A stretch of DNA of 40,920 nt from CAZEHS01 sp964649745 (GTDB lineage: Bacteria; Bacillota; Clostridia; Peptostreptococcales; Acidaminobacteraceae): NCBI GenBank assembly GCA_964649745.1, contig CAZYQI010000029.1:1-40920 (forward strand). The letters are read 5' to 3'. Shown here one piece after another: positions 7,481 through 15,682 of the stretch. The notes below the pieces were generated by a model that saw nothing but the letters and a program-made list of their open reading frames with translations, was not told the DNA's origin and made no database searches. A program made the position numbers and the translations under genes. Within the stretch, counting starts at the first letter, position 1, and every line of letters begins with the position of its first letter.

Positions 7481-8050
7481 TCATGCAGGCTCATGGACTT
7501 CATTTTCCTCATCCGGAGGCCATACGCCCAGGGGTTCAATCATGCAATACCCGTAGCTGTTCTGCCCCTTGGCGATTTCCCTCCACTGAGCATCGGAGAT
7601 AAGTCGGCTGGCTTCCTGGGCATATGCCTCCCGCTCCTGCCGTATGATGATTTCGATGTCCCGAATCAGGAAGGCGGCAAAAGCCCGTAAGCCATTGGGC
7701 TCTGGATCCGCGGTCTCCAGACTGTCCTTCAGATCTCGGATCATACGAAGCACGTCCTCCTGAATGCCCAGTATGACCCTTTGGGGTGCAACCCCGGCAT
7801 ATGCCACAATATGAGGCATGATCAATTTGTTGATTTTCGTGTAGTGCCGTTCAATCTGGGCCAGATGGATAACGTCATCCAGAAGGATGCCCCTTATTTC
7901 AGGGCTGTTCTCACCTTCCAGGGCCTCCAAGTGTGGTTTCAGGGTTTCTGCCAAAAAAGCTTCAATGGCGCGATTCTCTCTCGCCAGGTTTTGCAACGGA
8001 TGACCCGGTATTAAGTATGGTCCGTCATTACTCCTTTTGCCCTGATCCAT
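7481..8050 (-). CDS. Hemerythrin-like (HHE) domain protein
   Basis: A protein of 189 aa from ATG 8050 (GGGGGA eight bases upstream); the frame is open to 8119 but those codons look non-coding. It is helix-rich. GHPLQNLARENRAIEAFL near residue 17 and IHLAQIERHYTKINKLIMPH, followed by VAPQRVILGIQEDVLRM, match the HHE/DUF438-associated hemerythrin pattern, in which His and Glu residues of a four-helix bundle bind a di-iron centre. Such proteins sense or bind oxygen or nitric oxide in anaerobes; the exact role is unknown. It lies 101 bp behind thiS on the same strand and may be read from the thi transcript or its own promoter. Confidence 0.6.
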   Translation of the reverse strand: MDQGKRSNDGPYLIPGHPLQNLARENRAIEAFLAETLKPHLEALEGENSPEIRGILLDDVIHLAQIERHYTKINKLIMPHIVAYAGVAPQRVILGIQEDVLRMIRDLKDSLETADPEPNGLRAFAAFLIRDIEIIIRQEREAYAQEASRLISDAQWREIAKGQNSYGYCMIEPLGVWPPDEENEVHEPA

Positions 8051-8151
8051 ATGGGATCCCCCTGAATGAATTGCGCCTGTACAGCACCTTTTATACGGTC
8101 TTTTGAGATACATACCCAAACTGCACCAGTACCTAACAGCAAGATTATTAA

Positions 8152-8349
8152 TCAGCCGCCTCCCATGAACCTTACAATCTCCAGCCGGTCTCCGGGCTGA
8201 AGTAAAACCTCCTCCCAGCTGCCGGGCTGAGGAATGCCGCCATTATGCTCGATCACCACGTGCGTCGGATTGATTCCCAGTTCATTTAGTAGTGCAAGGA
8301 TGGACTGCCCCGGTTGGACAGGACGCAACTCGCCGTTCACTTCAAGCAC
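8152..8349 (-). CDS. thiS: Thiamin biosynthesis sulfur carrier protein ThiS
   Basis: A 65-aa ubiquitin-like protein ending in the required Gly tail (RFMGGG). The C-terminal Gly is adenylated by ThiF and turned into a thiocarboxylate that gives sulfur to ThiG for the thiazole ring. It starts at GTG 8349, which overlaps the end of thiC by eight bases, so it is translationally coupled. It is the last thi gene of the operon. No thiF lies in the window, so the activating enzyme must be encoded elsewhere. Confidence 0.93.
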   Translation of the reverse strand: MLEVNGELRPVQPGQSILALLNELGINPTHVVIEHNGGIPQPGSWEEVLLQPGDRLEIVRFMGGG

Positions 8350-9646
8350 TCTGCTCTTCCTCCTTTGCCATAAGTCGGTTCATTGTCCGCATGGCGCACA
8401 GATCCCCGCACATCGTGCAGGTGTCTTCCTCCGCCGGCTTGGATGAAGCACGGTATGCTCTGGGTTTACCGGGTTCCAGCGCTAATGTGAACATGGCCTC
8501 CCAGTCGATTTTCTGACGGGCACGGCTCATGGCGTCATCCCAGTCCCGGCTGCCGGGAATGCCTTTTGCGATATCCCCCGCATGGGCCGCAATTCTGGAG
8601 GCTACGATGCCTTCCCGTACATCATCCAGATCCGGGAGCCGCAGATGCTCCGCAGGGGTTACGTAGCAGAGGAAGTCTGCACCGGAGCTGGCCGCAATGG
8701 CACCGCCGATAGCCGCGGTGATGTGATCGTAGCCGGGTGCCACGTCGGTTACCAAGGGCCCCAGAACGTAGAACGGCGCACCATGGCACAGTTTTTTCTC
8801 AAGCAGCATATTTGCCGCAATTTCATTCAACGCCATATGCCCAGGCCCCTCGATGATTACCTGTACACCGGCCTTCCAAGCCCTCTGTGTAAGATCGCCC
8901 AGTGTGATAAGTTCGGATATCTGGCTTCCATCGGTGGCATCTGCAAGACTGCCCGGGCGCATGGCATCCCCAAGGCTGAGGGTGACGTCATATTTTGCAC
9001 AGATCTCAAGCACCCGGTCAAAATACTCGTAGTATGGGTTTTCACAGCCTGTAGCCTGCATCCATGCCATCATCAGGGAACCTCCGCGGGAAACCACCCG
9101 GGTTGTGCGCGGAAACGTCTTGACCCGTTCAAGCATGTTCCGGTTTGCACCGACATGCAGGGTGACGAAATCCACCCCATCTTCTGCGTGCTTTTCAAGC
9201 ACCTGCAAAAAATGATTTGCGGTCAGCTCAACAAGGGGCAGCTCCGTAAAGCCCAGTATGTCGTAAACCGGTACGGTTCCCAGGGGGAGGGGCAGCTCAT
9301 CCAGCAGGCGCTGACGGAACGGCGCGGTCTTCCCATAGGCGCTGAGATCCATCACCGCATCGGCCCCCATATCCACCGCCAACTGTGCCTTGGCCCATTC
9401 GGTTTCCATGCATATACAGTCACGGCTGATTCCAAGGTTCACGTTCACCTTTGTCTTCATCCCGGCTCCTACTGCCCTGCCCCATACGATTTTATGATTC
9501 CTGTTGGCCGGAATGGAAATGGTACCCTCCGAAAGTCCTTTCATTATCTGCTGAACCGTGCATCCCTCGTGCTTTGCGGCCGCTTCCATCTGGGGCGTGA
9601 CGATGCCCTTTTGCGCCGATTGGCGCTGTGTCATGAATTCACTCAT
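8342..9646 (-). CDS. thiC: Phosphomethylpyrimidine synthase ThiC
   Basis: A protein of 434 aa. ATG 9646 has AGGAGG seven bases upstream; the 48-base longer frame is not needed. ThiC turns 5-aminoimidazole ribotide into HMP phosphate with SAM and a [4Fe-4S] cluster. Family hallmarks are seen: NVNLGISRDC, DLSAYGKTAPFRQ, DGVDFVTLHVGA, SLGDAMRPGSLADATD, IEGPGHMAL and the C-terminal cluster motif CTMCGDLC (Cys410, 413, 417). The spacing CX2CX3C and the length, shorter than the 610-aa proteobacterial form, are those of the clostridial/archaeal type. It lies 44 bp behind thiE and overlaps thiS. Confidence 0.96.
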   Translation of the reverse strand: MSEFMTQRQSAQKGIVTPQMEAAAKHEGCTVQQIMKGLSEGTISIPANRNHKIVWGRAVGAGMKTKVNVNLGISRDCICMETEWAKAQLAVDMGADAVMDLSAYGKTAPFRQRLLDELPLPLGTVPVYDILGFTELPLVELTANHFLQVLEKHAEDGVDFVTLHVGANRNMLERVKTFPRTTRVVSRGGSLMMAWMQATGCENPYYEYFDRVLEICAKYDVTLSLGDAMRPGSLADATDGSQISELITLGDLTQRAWKAGVQVIIEGPGHMALNEIAANMLLEKKLCHGAPFYVLGPLVTDVAPGYDHITAAIGGAIAASSGADFLCYVTPAEHLRLPDLDDVREGIVASRIAAHAGDIAKGIPGSRDWDDAMSRARQKIDWEAMFTLALEPGKPRAYRASSKPAEEDTCTMCGDLCAMRTMNRLMAKEEEQSA

Positions 9647-9690
9647 TGGTGTATCCTCCTGAGAATGATTATTAACCGTGTCACTGTTTA

Positions 9691-10341
9691 TCACTTGCTA
9701 TTCAACATATCCCTTATCTCCCGCACACAGGCAGCGGGGTCCTCTGCCCCGACGATTTCGGTAACCAGGCACACGCACCTGGCGCCGCAGGCAATCACCT
9801 CGCTCAGGTTATGGCGTTTGATTCCGCCGATGGCCACGAAGGGGATGTTTATGCTCCTCACGGCGTACTCCAGGTATTCGAGGCCGACCGGTGCACAGAC
9901 GTTCACCTTGGTTTGGGTACTGTAGATGGGGCCAACGCCGATGTAATCCGCACCCGCTTCCACTGCCCCCTGAGCCTGCTCAGGGCTGTGAGTTGAAATG
10001 CCCATGAGCATCTCCGGACCAATAAAGCTCCGCACCACTTCCGGCGGCAGATCGTCCTGACCGATATGCACGCCATCAGCGCCTACTGCCAGGGCAATAT
10101 CAATATGGTCATTCACAATGAAGAGCACCCCTGCCTCCGCTGTGATTTGGCGCAAAATCCGGCATTCTTCATATTTCTCGCGGATGCTTTTGTCCTTTTC
10201 ACGATACTGTATGATTCGTACGCCCCCCCGGATCATGGCGGCTACGATTTCGGCGTTGCTTCGGCCCCGAGACCAGTTTTCGGCGGTGATGCCGTAGAGT
10301 CCGTTTTTCAGCGCCGCCAGCCTCTCTTCCTTGCTATGCAC
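9691..10341 (-). CDS. thiE: Thiamin-phosphate synthase ThiE
   Basis: A protein of 216 aa that joins HMP pyrophosphate and thiazole phosphate to thiamin phosphate. It is a TIM barrel with RIIQYREKD, FIVNDHIDIALAVGADGVHI, GQDDLP, MGISTHS, the phosphate loop GADYIGVGPIYSTQTK and VAIGGI. GTG 10341 is the likely start: GGGGAG stands nine bases before it, inside the end of thiH, which it overlaps by eight bases. The frame is open further upstream but those codons lie within thiH. Confidence 0.93.
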   Translation of the reverse strand: MHSKEERLAALKNGLYGITAENWSRGRSNAEIVAAMIRGGVRIIQYREKDKSIREKYEECRILRQITAEAGVLFIVNDHIDIALAVGADGVHIGQDDLPPEVVRSFIGPEMLMGISTHSPEQAQGAVEAGADYIGVGPIYSTQTKVNVCAPVGLEYLEYAVRSINIPFVAIGGIKRHNLSEVIACGARCVCLVTEIVGAEDPAACVREIRDMLNSK

Positions 10342-11461
10342 GGACAGCACCTCCCCTAAGCGGTACCCAGTCCTGAGTGACCGGCTCCATTCCAAGGCTC
10401 AGAAGCACTTTCTCCATTTCCGCAAGGCTTCGGTCATCGGATATTTTAAACTGGTCCTCGGATGCGGACGTCCCTTCGGTATACCCCCCAACCCGTGTAC
10501 TGGATCCAGCCGACATCCGTGTTATTCCCAGTTGTGTAAGGGCATCGCGAAGATGGGCCGGCTCCCGGGTGGATAATGTCAGATCCGCCTGAGGCATCCA
10601 AAGCCTCAGGGCCAGCAGCGCCTGTACGAATTCGCGGTCATTTACCATGCGGGGATTAAACAGGCTCTCTGCTGCCGGACGCATTCGCGGCAGTGAAAAA
10701 CCGATCTGTACCTCCGGGTATTTCTTCTGGAGCCAACGTCCGTGAAGGGCCAGGGTAAGAACATCCCGCCGCCAGTCGCCGAGCCCCAGGAGCACGCCGA
10801 GATTCACCGAGCGCATACCGCTCTGGCACCCACGTTCCGGGCCTTCAAGCCGCCACTTGTAATCTGCTTTGGGCCCGCCAGGATGGATGCGGCTGTAGAG
10901 CTCTTGATCAAAGGTTTCCTGATAGAGAGACAGGGATTCCGCTCCAGCCTTCACCAGTCGGCTATACTCGTCAACCTTCAAGGGATAAACCTCAAGACCC
11001 ATCATGGGAAAATACTCCCCCAGGGTCAGCAGAGACTGCTCCATATAATCCACGCCGCTGTATTTCCGGGATTCTCCGGTGAGCAGAAGTACGCTGCGGT
11101 ATCCGATCCGGTGAAGATGTTCCCCTTCACGGCGCATATCCTCCGGCTCCAGCCGGGTTCGTCCATGGGTTCCGCCGGCTCTGAACCCGCAGTAGGTACA
11201 CTGGTTCACACAATGGTCTGAAAGGTAGATGGGGGCGTACATCTGCATGACATTCCCGAAATGCTGCCGGGTGAGCCGTTTCGCGGTTTGTGCCATGGGT
11301 TCAAGCAGGTCCAGGGCTCCCGGCGAAAGCAGCATTGCCAGCTGATGGGGATCCCGGATCCCTTCCCGGGGAAATTCACAGATGCCTGAGAGCGCTGTTG
11401 TCTTCAGAAGCGGGGTCAGCTCCTGTGCCGTCCTTAAGAACGAATAAGGGTGAGAGCTCAT
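10334..11461 (-). CDS. thiH: 2-iminoacetate synthase ThiH (radical SAM tyrosine lyase)
   Basis: A protein of 375 aa from ATG 11461; GTG 11470, which would overlap thiG, is the other choice. ThiH cleaves tyrosine with SAM to give dehydroglycine for the thiazole ring and is very oxygen-sensitive. The radical-SAM cluster motif HCVNQCTYCGFRA (CX3CX2C, Cys84, 88, 91) is present. It is followed by GYRSVLLLTGE, the segment before GLEVYPL, YQETFDQELY, RMRPA and the C-terminal MSAGSSTRVGGY typical of ThiH. The last two end the same pathway block as ThiG and ThiS. Using ThiH rather than glycine oxidase ThiO fits an anaerobe. Confidence 0.95.
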   Translation of the reverse strand: MSSHPYSFLRTAQELTPLLKTTALSGICEFPREGIRDPHQLAMLLSPGALDLLEPMAQTAKRLTRQHFGNVMQMYAPIYLSDHCVNQCTYCGFRAGGTHGRTRLEPEDMRREGEHLHRIGYRSVLLLTGESRKYSGVDYMEQSLLTLGEYFPMMGLEVYPLKVDEYSRLVKAGAESLSLYQETFDQELYSRIHPGGPKADYKWRLEGPERGCQSGMRSVNLGVLLGLGDWRRDVLTLALHGRWLQKKYPEVQIGFSLPRMRPAAESLFNPRMVNDREFVQALLALRLWMPQADLTLSTREPAHLRDALTQLGITRMSAGSSTRVGGYTEGTSASEDQFKISDDRSLAEMEKVLLSLGMEPVTQDWVPLRGGAVRA

Positions 11462-11462
11462 A

Positions 11463-12230
11463 TCATGCACCCAGGAATCCGGTTAAGGGCGACGACTCCT
11501 CCGACCCTTCCAGTATGCGCCCCGGACCGGCAAGCCACGCTTTTCGTCCAGCGGCTACTGCCAGGCCGAAAGCTTCACCCATGGCCACCGGATTCCCTGC
11601 CGTTGCCACCGCAGTATTCACCAAAACAGCGGCTCCTCCCAGCTCCATAACCTCTGCCGCTTCTGAAGGACGCCCAATTCCTGCATCTACAATCACCGGC
11701 AAATCCATCTCCTCAATGAGTATCCGCACCATTTCCCGGGTTTTAAAACCCCGGTTGGAGCCGATGGGAGCCCCCAGGGGCATAACCGCTGCCGCACCAG
11801 CCTCTTGCATGCGCCTTGCCATAACCAGATCCGGAACCATGTATGGCAGCACGATGAAGCCTTCGGCGGCCAGGATTTCGGTAGCCTTGACCGTTTCAGC
11901 ATTGTCCGGCATCAGATATTTCTGATCCGGAATAATCTCAATCTTGATCCAGTTTCCACACCCGGATGCCTTAGCCAGACGGGCAATCCGGACAGCTTCA
12001 TCGGCGGTTCTGGCGCCAGATGTATTGGGCATAAGAATGCACTCCTTAGGGATGTGATTCAAAATCGTCTCCCCTTTTTTTGAAAAATCCACCCTCCGGA
12101 GCGCCACTGTAACGACCTGCGCCCCCGAAGCCGCAATCGATGCAGCCATCAGCTCCGGACTTCCGAATTTCCCGGTTCCCATGAACAATCGGCTTTTAAG
12201 CCACACGCCTCCGATTCTTAAACCATCCAT
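11463..12230 (-). CDS. thiG: Thiazole synthase ThiG
   Basis: A protein of 255 aa that builds the thiazole phosphate ring from deoxyxylulose phosphate, dehydroglycine and the ThiS thiocarboxylate. ATG 12230 has AAAGGAGG upstream; the frame continues through the leader but that part overlaps the riboswitch and is not coding. Seen: LFMGTGKF at the start, VTVALRRVDF, PNTSGARTADEAVRIARLAK, the Schiff-base region NWIKIEIIPD, and VIVDAGIGRPSEAAEVMELG. First gene of the thi operon, controlled by the TPP riboswitch upstream. Confidence 0.96.
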   Translation of the reverse strand: MDGLRIGGVWLKSRLFMGTGKFGSPELMAASIAASGAQVVTVALRRVDFSKKGETILNHIPKECILMPNTSGARTADEAVRIARLAKASGCGNWIKIEIIPDQKYLMPDNAETVKATEILAAEGFIVLPYMVPDLVMARRMQEAGAAAVMPLGAPIGSNRGFKTREMVRILIEEMDLPVIVDAGIGRPSEAAEVMELGGAAVLVNTAVATAGNPVAMGEAFGLAVAAGRKAWLAGPGRILEGSEESSPLTGFLGA

Positions 12231-12283
12231 TCCCCGTTCCTCCTTTTTTTTGAACACCCCTGCCCGAGTGCGGAACGGCACCA

Positions 12284-12315
12284 ATAAAAAGAGGCCTATC
12301 CGTTGGATAGGCCTC
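12284..12315 (-). terminator. Riboswitch-controlled intrinsic terminator of the thi operon
   Basis: An 11-bp perfect stem (12291-12301 with 12305-12315, three-base loop) is followed in the leftward direction by TTTTTATTGG. It lies between the TPP aptamer and thiG, as expected for attenuation when TPP is bound. Confidence 0.92.
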
Positions 12316-12344
12316 ACTGCATACGTGAAAATAAAAGTGTCGAC

Positions 12345-12430
12345 GCTTCCCTCCGGTGGTACTAACCACATCAGGTTCAAAGGGTCAAGACATATCTGTC
12401 TTTCTCAGCCTTTCGGCTCCCCCAGCAGAG
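12345..12430 (-). promoter_or_regulatory. TPP (THI-box) riboswitch
   Basis: Leftward the aptamer reads GGGGGAGCC, GGCTGAGA, GACCC, then TGAACCTGATGTGGTTAGTA and CCACCGGAGGGAAG. These are the conserved THI-box blocks that bind thiamin pyrophosphate. It sits between the promoter at 12450-12478 and the terminator at 12284-12315, ahead of thiG. Confidence 0.97.
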
Positions 12431-12449
12431 CTGTTCAGTTTTCAGCTTG

Positions 12450-12478
12450 ATTATAACCCAGTTCTCGGCTGTGCACAA
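12450..12478 (-). promoter_or_regulatory. Sigma-A type promoter of the thi operon
   Basis: Leftward, TTGTGC (12473-12478) and TATAAT (12450-12455) are 17 bp apart. Transcription would start about 15-20 bp before the TPP aptamer. Confidence 0.75.
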
Positions 12479-12507
12479 GGCTTTTCAAGGTCGGTTCGAT
12501 TCCATAT

Positions 12508-14211
12508 TTATCCCAAATCTCCGCAAAATCCTTCTGTTGGTCTCTTCACACGGTACATCAGATGATCGGCCCTTCTGATCAGCTCTTCAAGAGTGATTGG
12601 GTCCTCAGCACTCATCTGTTCCACCCCATAGCTAAAGCTCATTTGATAGTTCTTTCCCATGGACTCCGCCGTTTCCGCAAGGCTTTTCCGTATGCGGCAT
12701 ATCAGCTTTTCTGCAACATTTTTCTCACAGCCCGGAAAGAGCACCATGAATTCGTCTCCACCGATACGGCAGATAATATCTCCGCCGCGGATTGAGTTTC
12801 GGATGAGATCTGCAATGGTTTTCAACACGATGTCCCCTTCCCCGTGACCATGGTTGTCGTTTACCCCTTTTAGGTCATCCACGTCGATGAAGCATAGGGA
12901 AAAGGTTCTTCGTTCCTTCAGACAGGACTTTTCCAGCTCCCTCAGCATGGCAAATCCGCTGCGTCGGTTCATCACGCCGGTCAACTCGTCTGTGGCCGCA
13001 ATAACCGCCAGCTTTTCACGGCTGGCATAGAGATCCAGTTCGTAACGCTTCCGATCCGTAATATCCGAATAGGTTCTTACAAACCCGCCGCTGGGAAGGG
13101 GGTTATGGAACATCTGTACCCATATTTTTTCCCGCTTCTCGTCCATTTGCCAGTATTCGCGGGTATAGGACCGACAGAAATTCACGACCCCGATATCCAG
13201 CTCCATACTTTCACGGTTTGTCTGCCTTCGTCGCTGCCAATCCTTGTAGATATCTTCAAATGGGGTCCCTACAATAATTTCCGGGGCTTCGAAACCAAAA
13301 AGCTCCAGAAATTTTTTATTGTACGCCGCAATCTCCATCCGCGAATTGATAACCACCATGGCTTGAGCCATGTTATCAAGAACCGCCTCCATGAGATAGC
13401 GGTATTCCAGCAAGGATGATTGAATATCCCGTTGTTCCGTAATATCCCGAGCGACCCCCTGAAAACCATCCAGCTCCATTTTGCTGTTCATGACCGGGGT
13501 AAGGTGTACACCGACCCATATCATGCGTCCGTCTTTACAGATCATCTGAATTTCTTTAGCCCACTGCAAATTTGCCTGAAGCTGGGAGCTCATGCCGATA
13601 ACTTCCTGATGATATTTTCTCAAGACATCAACGCTGTCAGGGGTAATGAATTCCCACAGGGGGCGTCCCAGAACATCTTCGCACTCATACCCACGCATGA
13701 TCTTGTCGGATGCACTGACATAGGTAAAGCGAAAATCTTCATCCAACCTCCAAAGCACGTCTGTCATATGGTTTATCAGGAATTTCAAGCCGGCTTCCAC
13801 CTGAAATCGATTGATACGATCTACGCTGTAGGGGGATTGATTTTCCCGAAATTCAGCCCCCAGCTTCTTTACAACCATGGCGAACTGATCCGGCCCGGTT
13901 TTCCATGAAATTACATCAAGAAAGCTCTCCATTTTCATGCAAAAAACCTTGTAGGCCATGGGGGTATCGGTTCGAACGGCTTCCTGAAGCTCGCTTATCT
14001 GATACAGCTCTGACATGTCACCCTGAGACAGCACCTCCATTCCTTCCAGCCTTAAAAACAGGCTTTCCGGAACACCCAGCCATTTATTCAGAACAGGGTT
14101 AATATAGTCAAACCATACAGAGCTGCTCCCGGTTTGATGATCCGTTTTCAGTCTTCCGATGGCAAACCCTTCACTGAGAGTTTCCCCCATCATTCTAAGA
14201 CCGTTCTCCAC
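12508..14211 (-). CDS. Diguanylate cyclase with PAS sensor domains
   Basis: A 567-aa cytoplasmic protein without membrane segments. The N-terminal 130 residues are PAS-like but weak. A PAS domain spans about 140-262 (ending GVARDITEQRD) and another 270-388 (ending YSDITDRKRYE). The GGDEF domain covers about 400-560, with the start DELTGVMNRR, metal-binding FIDVDDLK and an intact GGDEF active site at 484-488. The RGGD inhibitory site (475-478) lies exactly five residues before it, so product feedback by c-di-GMP is likely. The start is GTG 14211 with a GGGGG ribosome binding site. It lies 35 bp behind the diaminopropionate ammonia-lyase gene and may be co-transcribed. The ligand sensed by the PAS domains is unknown. 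Confidence 0.93.
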   Translation of the reverse strand: MENGLRMMGETLSEGFAIGRLKTDHQTGSSSVWFDYINPVLNKWLGVPESLFLRLEGMEVLSQGDMSELYQISELQEAVRTDTPMAYKVFCMKMESFLDVISWKTGPDQFAMVVKKLGAEFRENQSPYSVDRINRFQVEAGLKFLINHMTDVLWRLDEDFRFTYVSASDKIMRGYECEDVLGRPLWEFITPDSVDVLRKYHQEVIGMSSQLQANLQWAKEIQMICKDGRMIWVGVHLTPVMNSKMELDGFQGVARDITEQRDIQSSLLEYRYLMEAVLDNMAQAMVVINSRMEIAAYNKKFLELFGFEAPEIIVGTPFEDIYKDWQRRRQTNRESMELDIGVVNFCRSYTREYWQMDEKREKIWVQMFHNPLPSGGFVRTYSDITDRKRYELDLYASREKLAVIAATDELTGVMNRRSGFAMLRELEKSCLKERRTFSLCFIDVDDLKGVNDNHGHGEGDIVLKTIADLIRNSIRGGDIICRIGGDEFMVLFPGCEKNVAEKLICRIRKSLAETAESMGKNYQMSFSYGVEQMSAEDPITLEELIRRADHLMYRVKRPTEGFCGDLG

Positions 14212-14246
14212 TCAAATCCCCCCCTGCTCCTATTGTCGCCGAGATT

Positions 14247-15479
14247 CTATCGCTCACAGATCTCAGATAATCCCCACGGACCCTGAGAATTCACGATTTG
14301 CTGATAATTAACCGGATCGGTGTCTCCTTCTGTGCTGATAATCAGAATACGGGAATCGGGACCGATGCCCAGCCTTTCGGCTATGACAGATGAATTACCG
14401 CCGCACAGCGCAGCCACAATACCCATCCCTACCGCACCGGATTCCCCGGATACAACCGAGGGATCCTCCCCTTGAGGTCTGGCCAGCCGCTGCATGCCAC
14501 AAGCAGCCACACTGTCATGACACGAAGCCCAGGAAAACGCGTAATCCCTCAGAATAGGCCATGCAGTTGGATTGGGTTCACCACATGCAAGGCCTGCCAT
14601 GATGGTTGAAAGATCTCCCCCAACAACGCGAAGCTTCCCGTCTTTAGCCTTGGCGGACTCATAAATACAGGCCGCTGCCTCTGGCTCTGCAATGATTGCT
14701 CGCGGCAGACGCTCCCCCCAACGGGATGCCATGGCACCAAGCACCCCCCCGGCAAAAGAGCCCACCCCTGCCTGCAAGATCACATGTGTGGGCAGTTCCG
14801 CGCTCTGGGATGTCAGCTGGTGATCAATTTCCTCCGCCAGGGTGGAGTATCCTTCCATAATCCACTGCGGGATTTCCATATACCCTTCCCAAGCGGTATC
14901 CTGAACCAAAATCCAACTGTTCTTTTCCGCCATGGAGGCTGCCAATCGGACAGCGTCATCATAGTTCATATCGGTTATTTCTCCGTGAGCTCCCGTATCC
15001 AGAATGGCGTTCAGCCGATGAGCGGCTGAGCCCTTCGGCATGTATACCACCGCCCTGCAGCCCAGCTGCTGCGCTGCCCACGCCACTGCCCTTCCATGGT
15101 TGCCGTCGGTGGCTGTAACAAAGGTAATGGGCTCCGAAACGTTCATGGCGATATCCCTGAGATTCTGCCAAGAAAGCTCCTCCACCGGACAACCGGCCTT
15201 TTGAGCCAAAATGCGCCCGATGGCCCAGGAGGCACCCAAGACCTTAAAGGCATTCAAGCCCAGGCGACGGCTTTCATCCTTAACCCACAGCTTATGTATC
15301 CCAAGACTTCGCGCTGTATCATCCAGTGAAACCAGTGGTGTCAGCTGATATCCGGGCATTTTCTTATGGTAGGCATGAACATTTTTAACGGCCTCGGAAT
15401 TCAGCCACTGGGGCAATGGTGTCTTTTCCATTCCGGAAAATTGATCCTCTCGGAATAACCACTTTATTCGTTCCGGCAT
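14247..15479 (-). CDS. dpaL: Diaminopropionate ammonia-lyase
   Basis: A 410-aa fold-type II PLP enzyme that splits 2,3-diaminopropionate into pyruvate and two ammonia. The PLP lysine is Lys79 in GLNAFKVLGASWA, and the substrate/PLP motifs TATDGNHGRAVAW, ILQAGVGSFAGGV and SGESGAVG follow. The N-terminal extension RIKWLFRED and the NAFKVLGAS variant are marks of the DpaL/YgeX group rather than threonine deaminase. ATG 15479 follows GAGGAGG. Two neighbours in purine-catabolism clusters of other anaerobes (ygeW, ygeY) are missing, so here it may serve amino-acid use alone. Transcribed leftward, divergent from the lipoprotein at 15683. Confidence 0.9.
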   Translation of the reverse strand: MPERIKWLFREDQFSGMEKTPLPQWLNSEAVKNVHAYHKKMPGYQLTPLVSLDDTARSLGIHKLWVKDESRRLGLNAFKVLGASWAIGRILAQKAGCPVEELSWQNLRDIAMNVSEPITFVTATDGNHGRAVAWAAQQLGCRAVVYMPKGSAAHRLNAILDTGAHGEITDMNYDDAVRLAASMAEKNSWILVQDTAWEGYMEIPQWIMEGYSTLAEEIDHQLTSQSAELPTHVILQAGVGSFAGGVLGAMASRWGERLPRAIIAEPEAAACIYESAKAKDGKLRVVGGDLSTIMAGLACGEPNPTAWPILRDYAFSWASCHDSVAACGMQRLARPQGEDPSVVSGESGAVGMGIVAALCGGNSSVIAERLGIGPDSRILIISTEGDTDPVNYQQIVNSQGPWGLSEICER

Positions 15480-15682
15480 GATATGCCTCCTCAGTAATTA
15501 GTTGAATTATCTGTATTTTACCACAAAAGAAAAAGCGCCGAGCGATGGGATTGTCAATTTCCAAAAAAGCTTTTCACCGGCCAATAAACCGCCGCCCCCT
15601 CCCCCGCGGCTGAACCAGGATAAAAAAACAGTGATTGTGGTATACTACAACCAGAACAATATCCATATTATGTGAGGTGCTT

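Noticed and set aside
8582..9925. 447-codon rightward frame opposite thiC and thiE
   Set aside because: thiC and thiE are certain on the other strand; the frame is a by-product of their codon bias.
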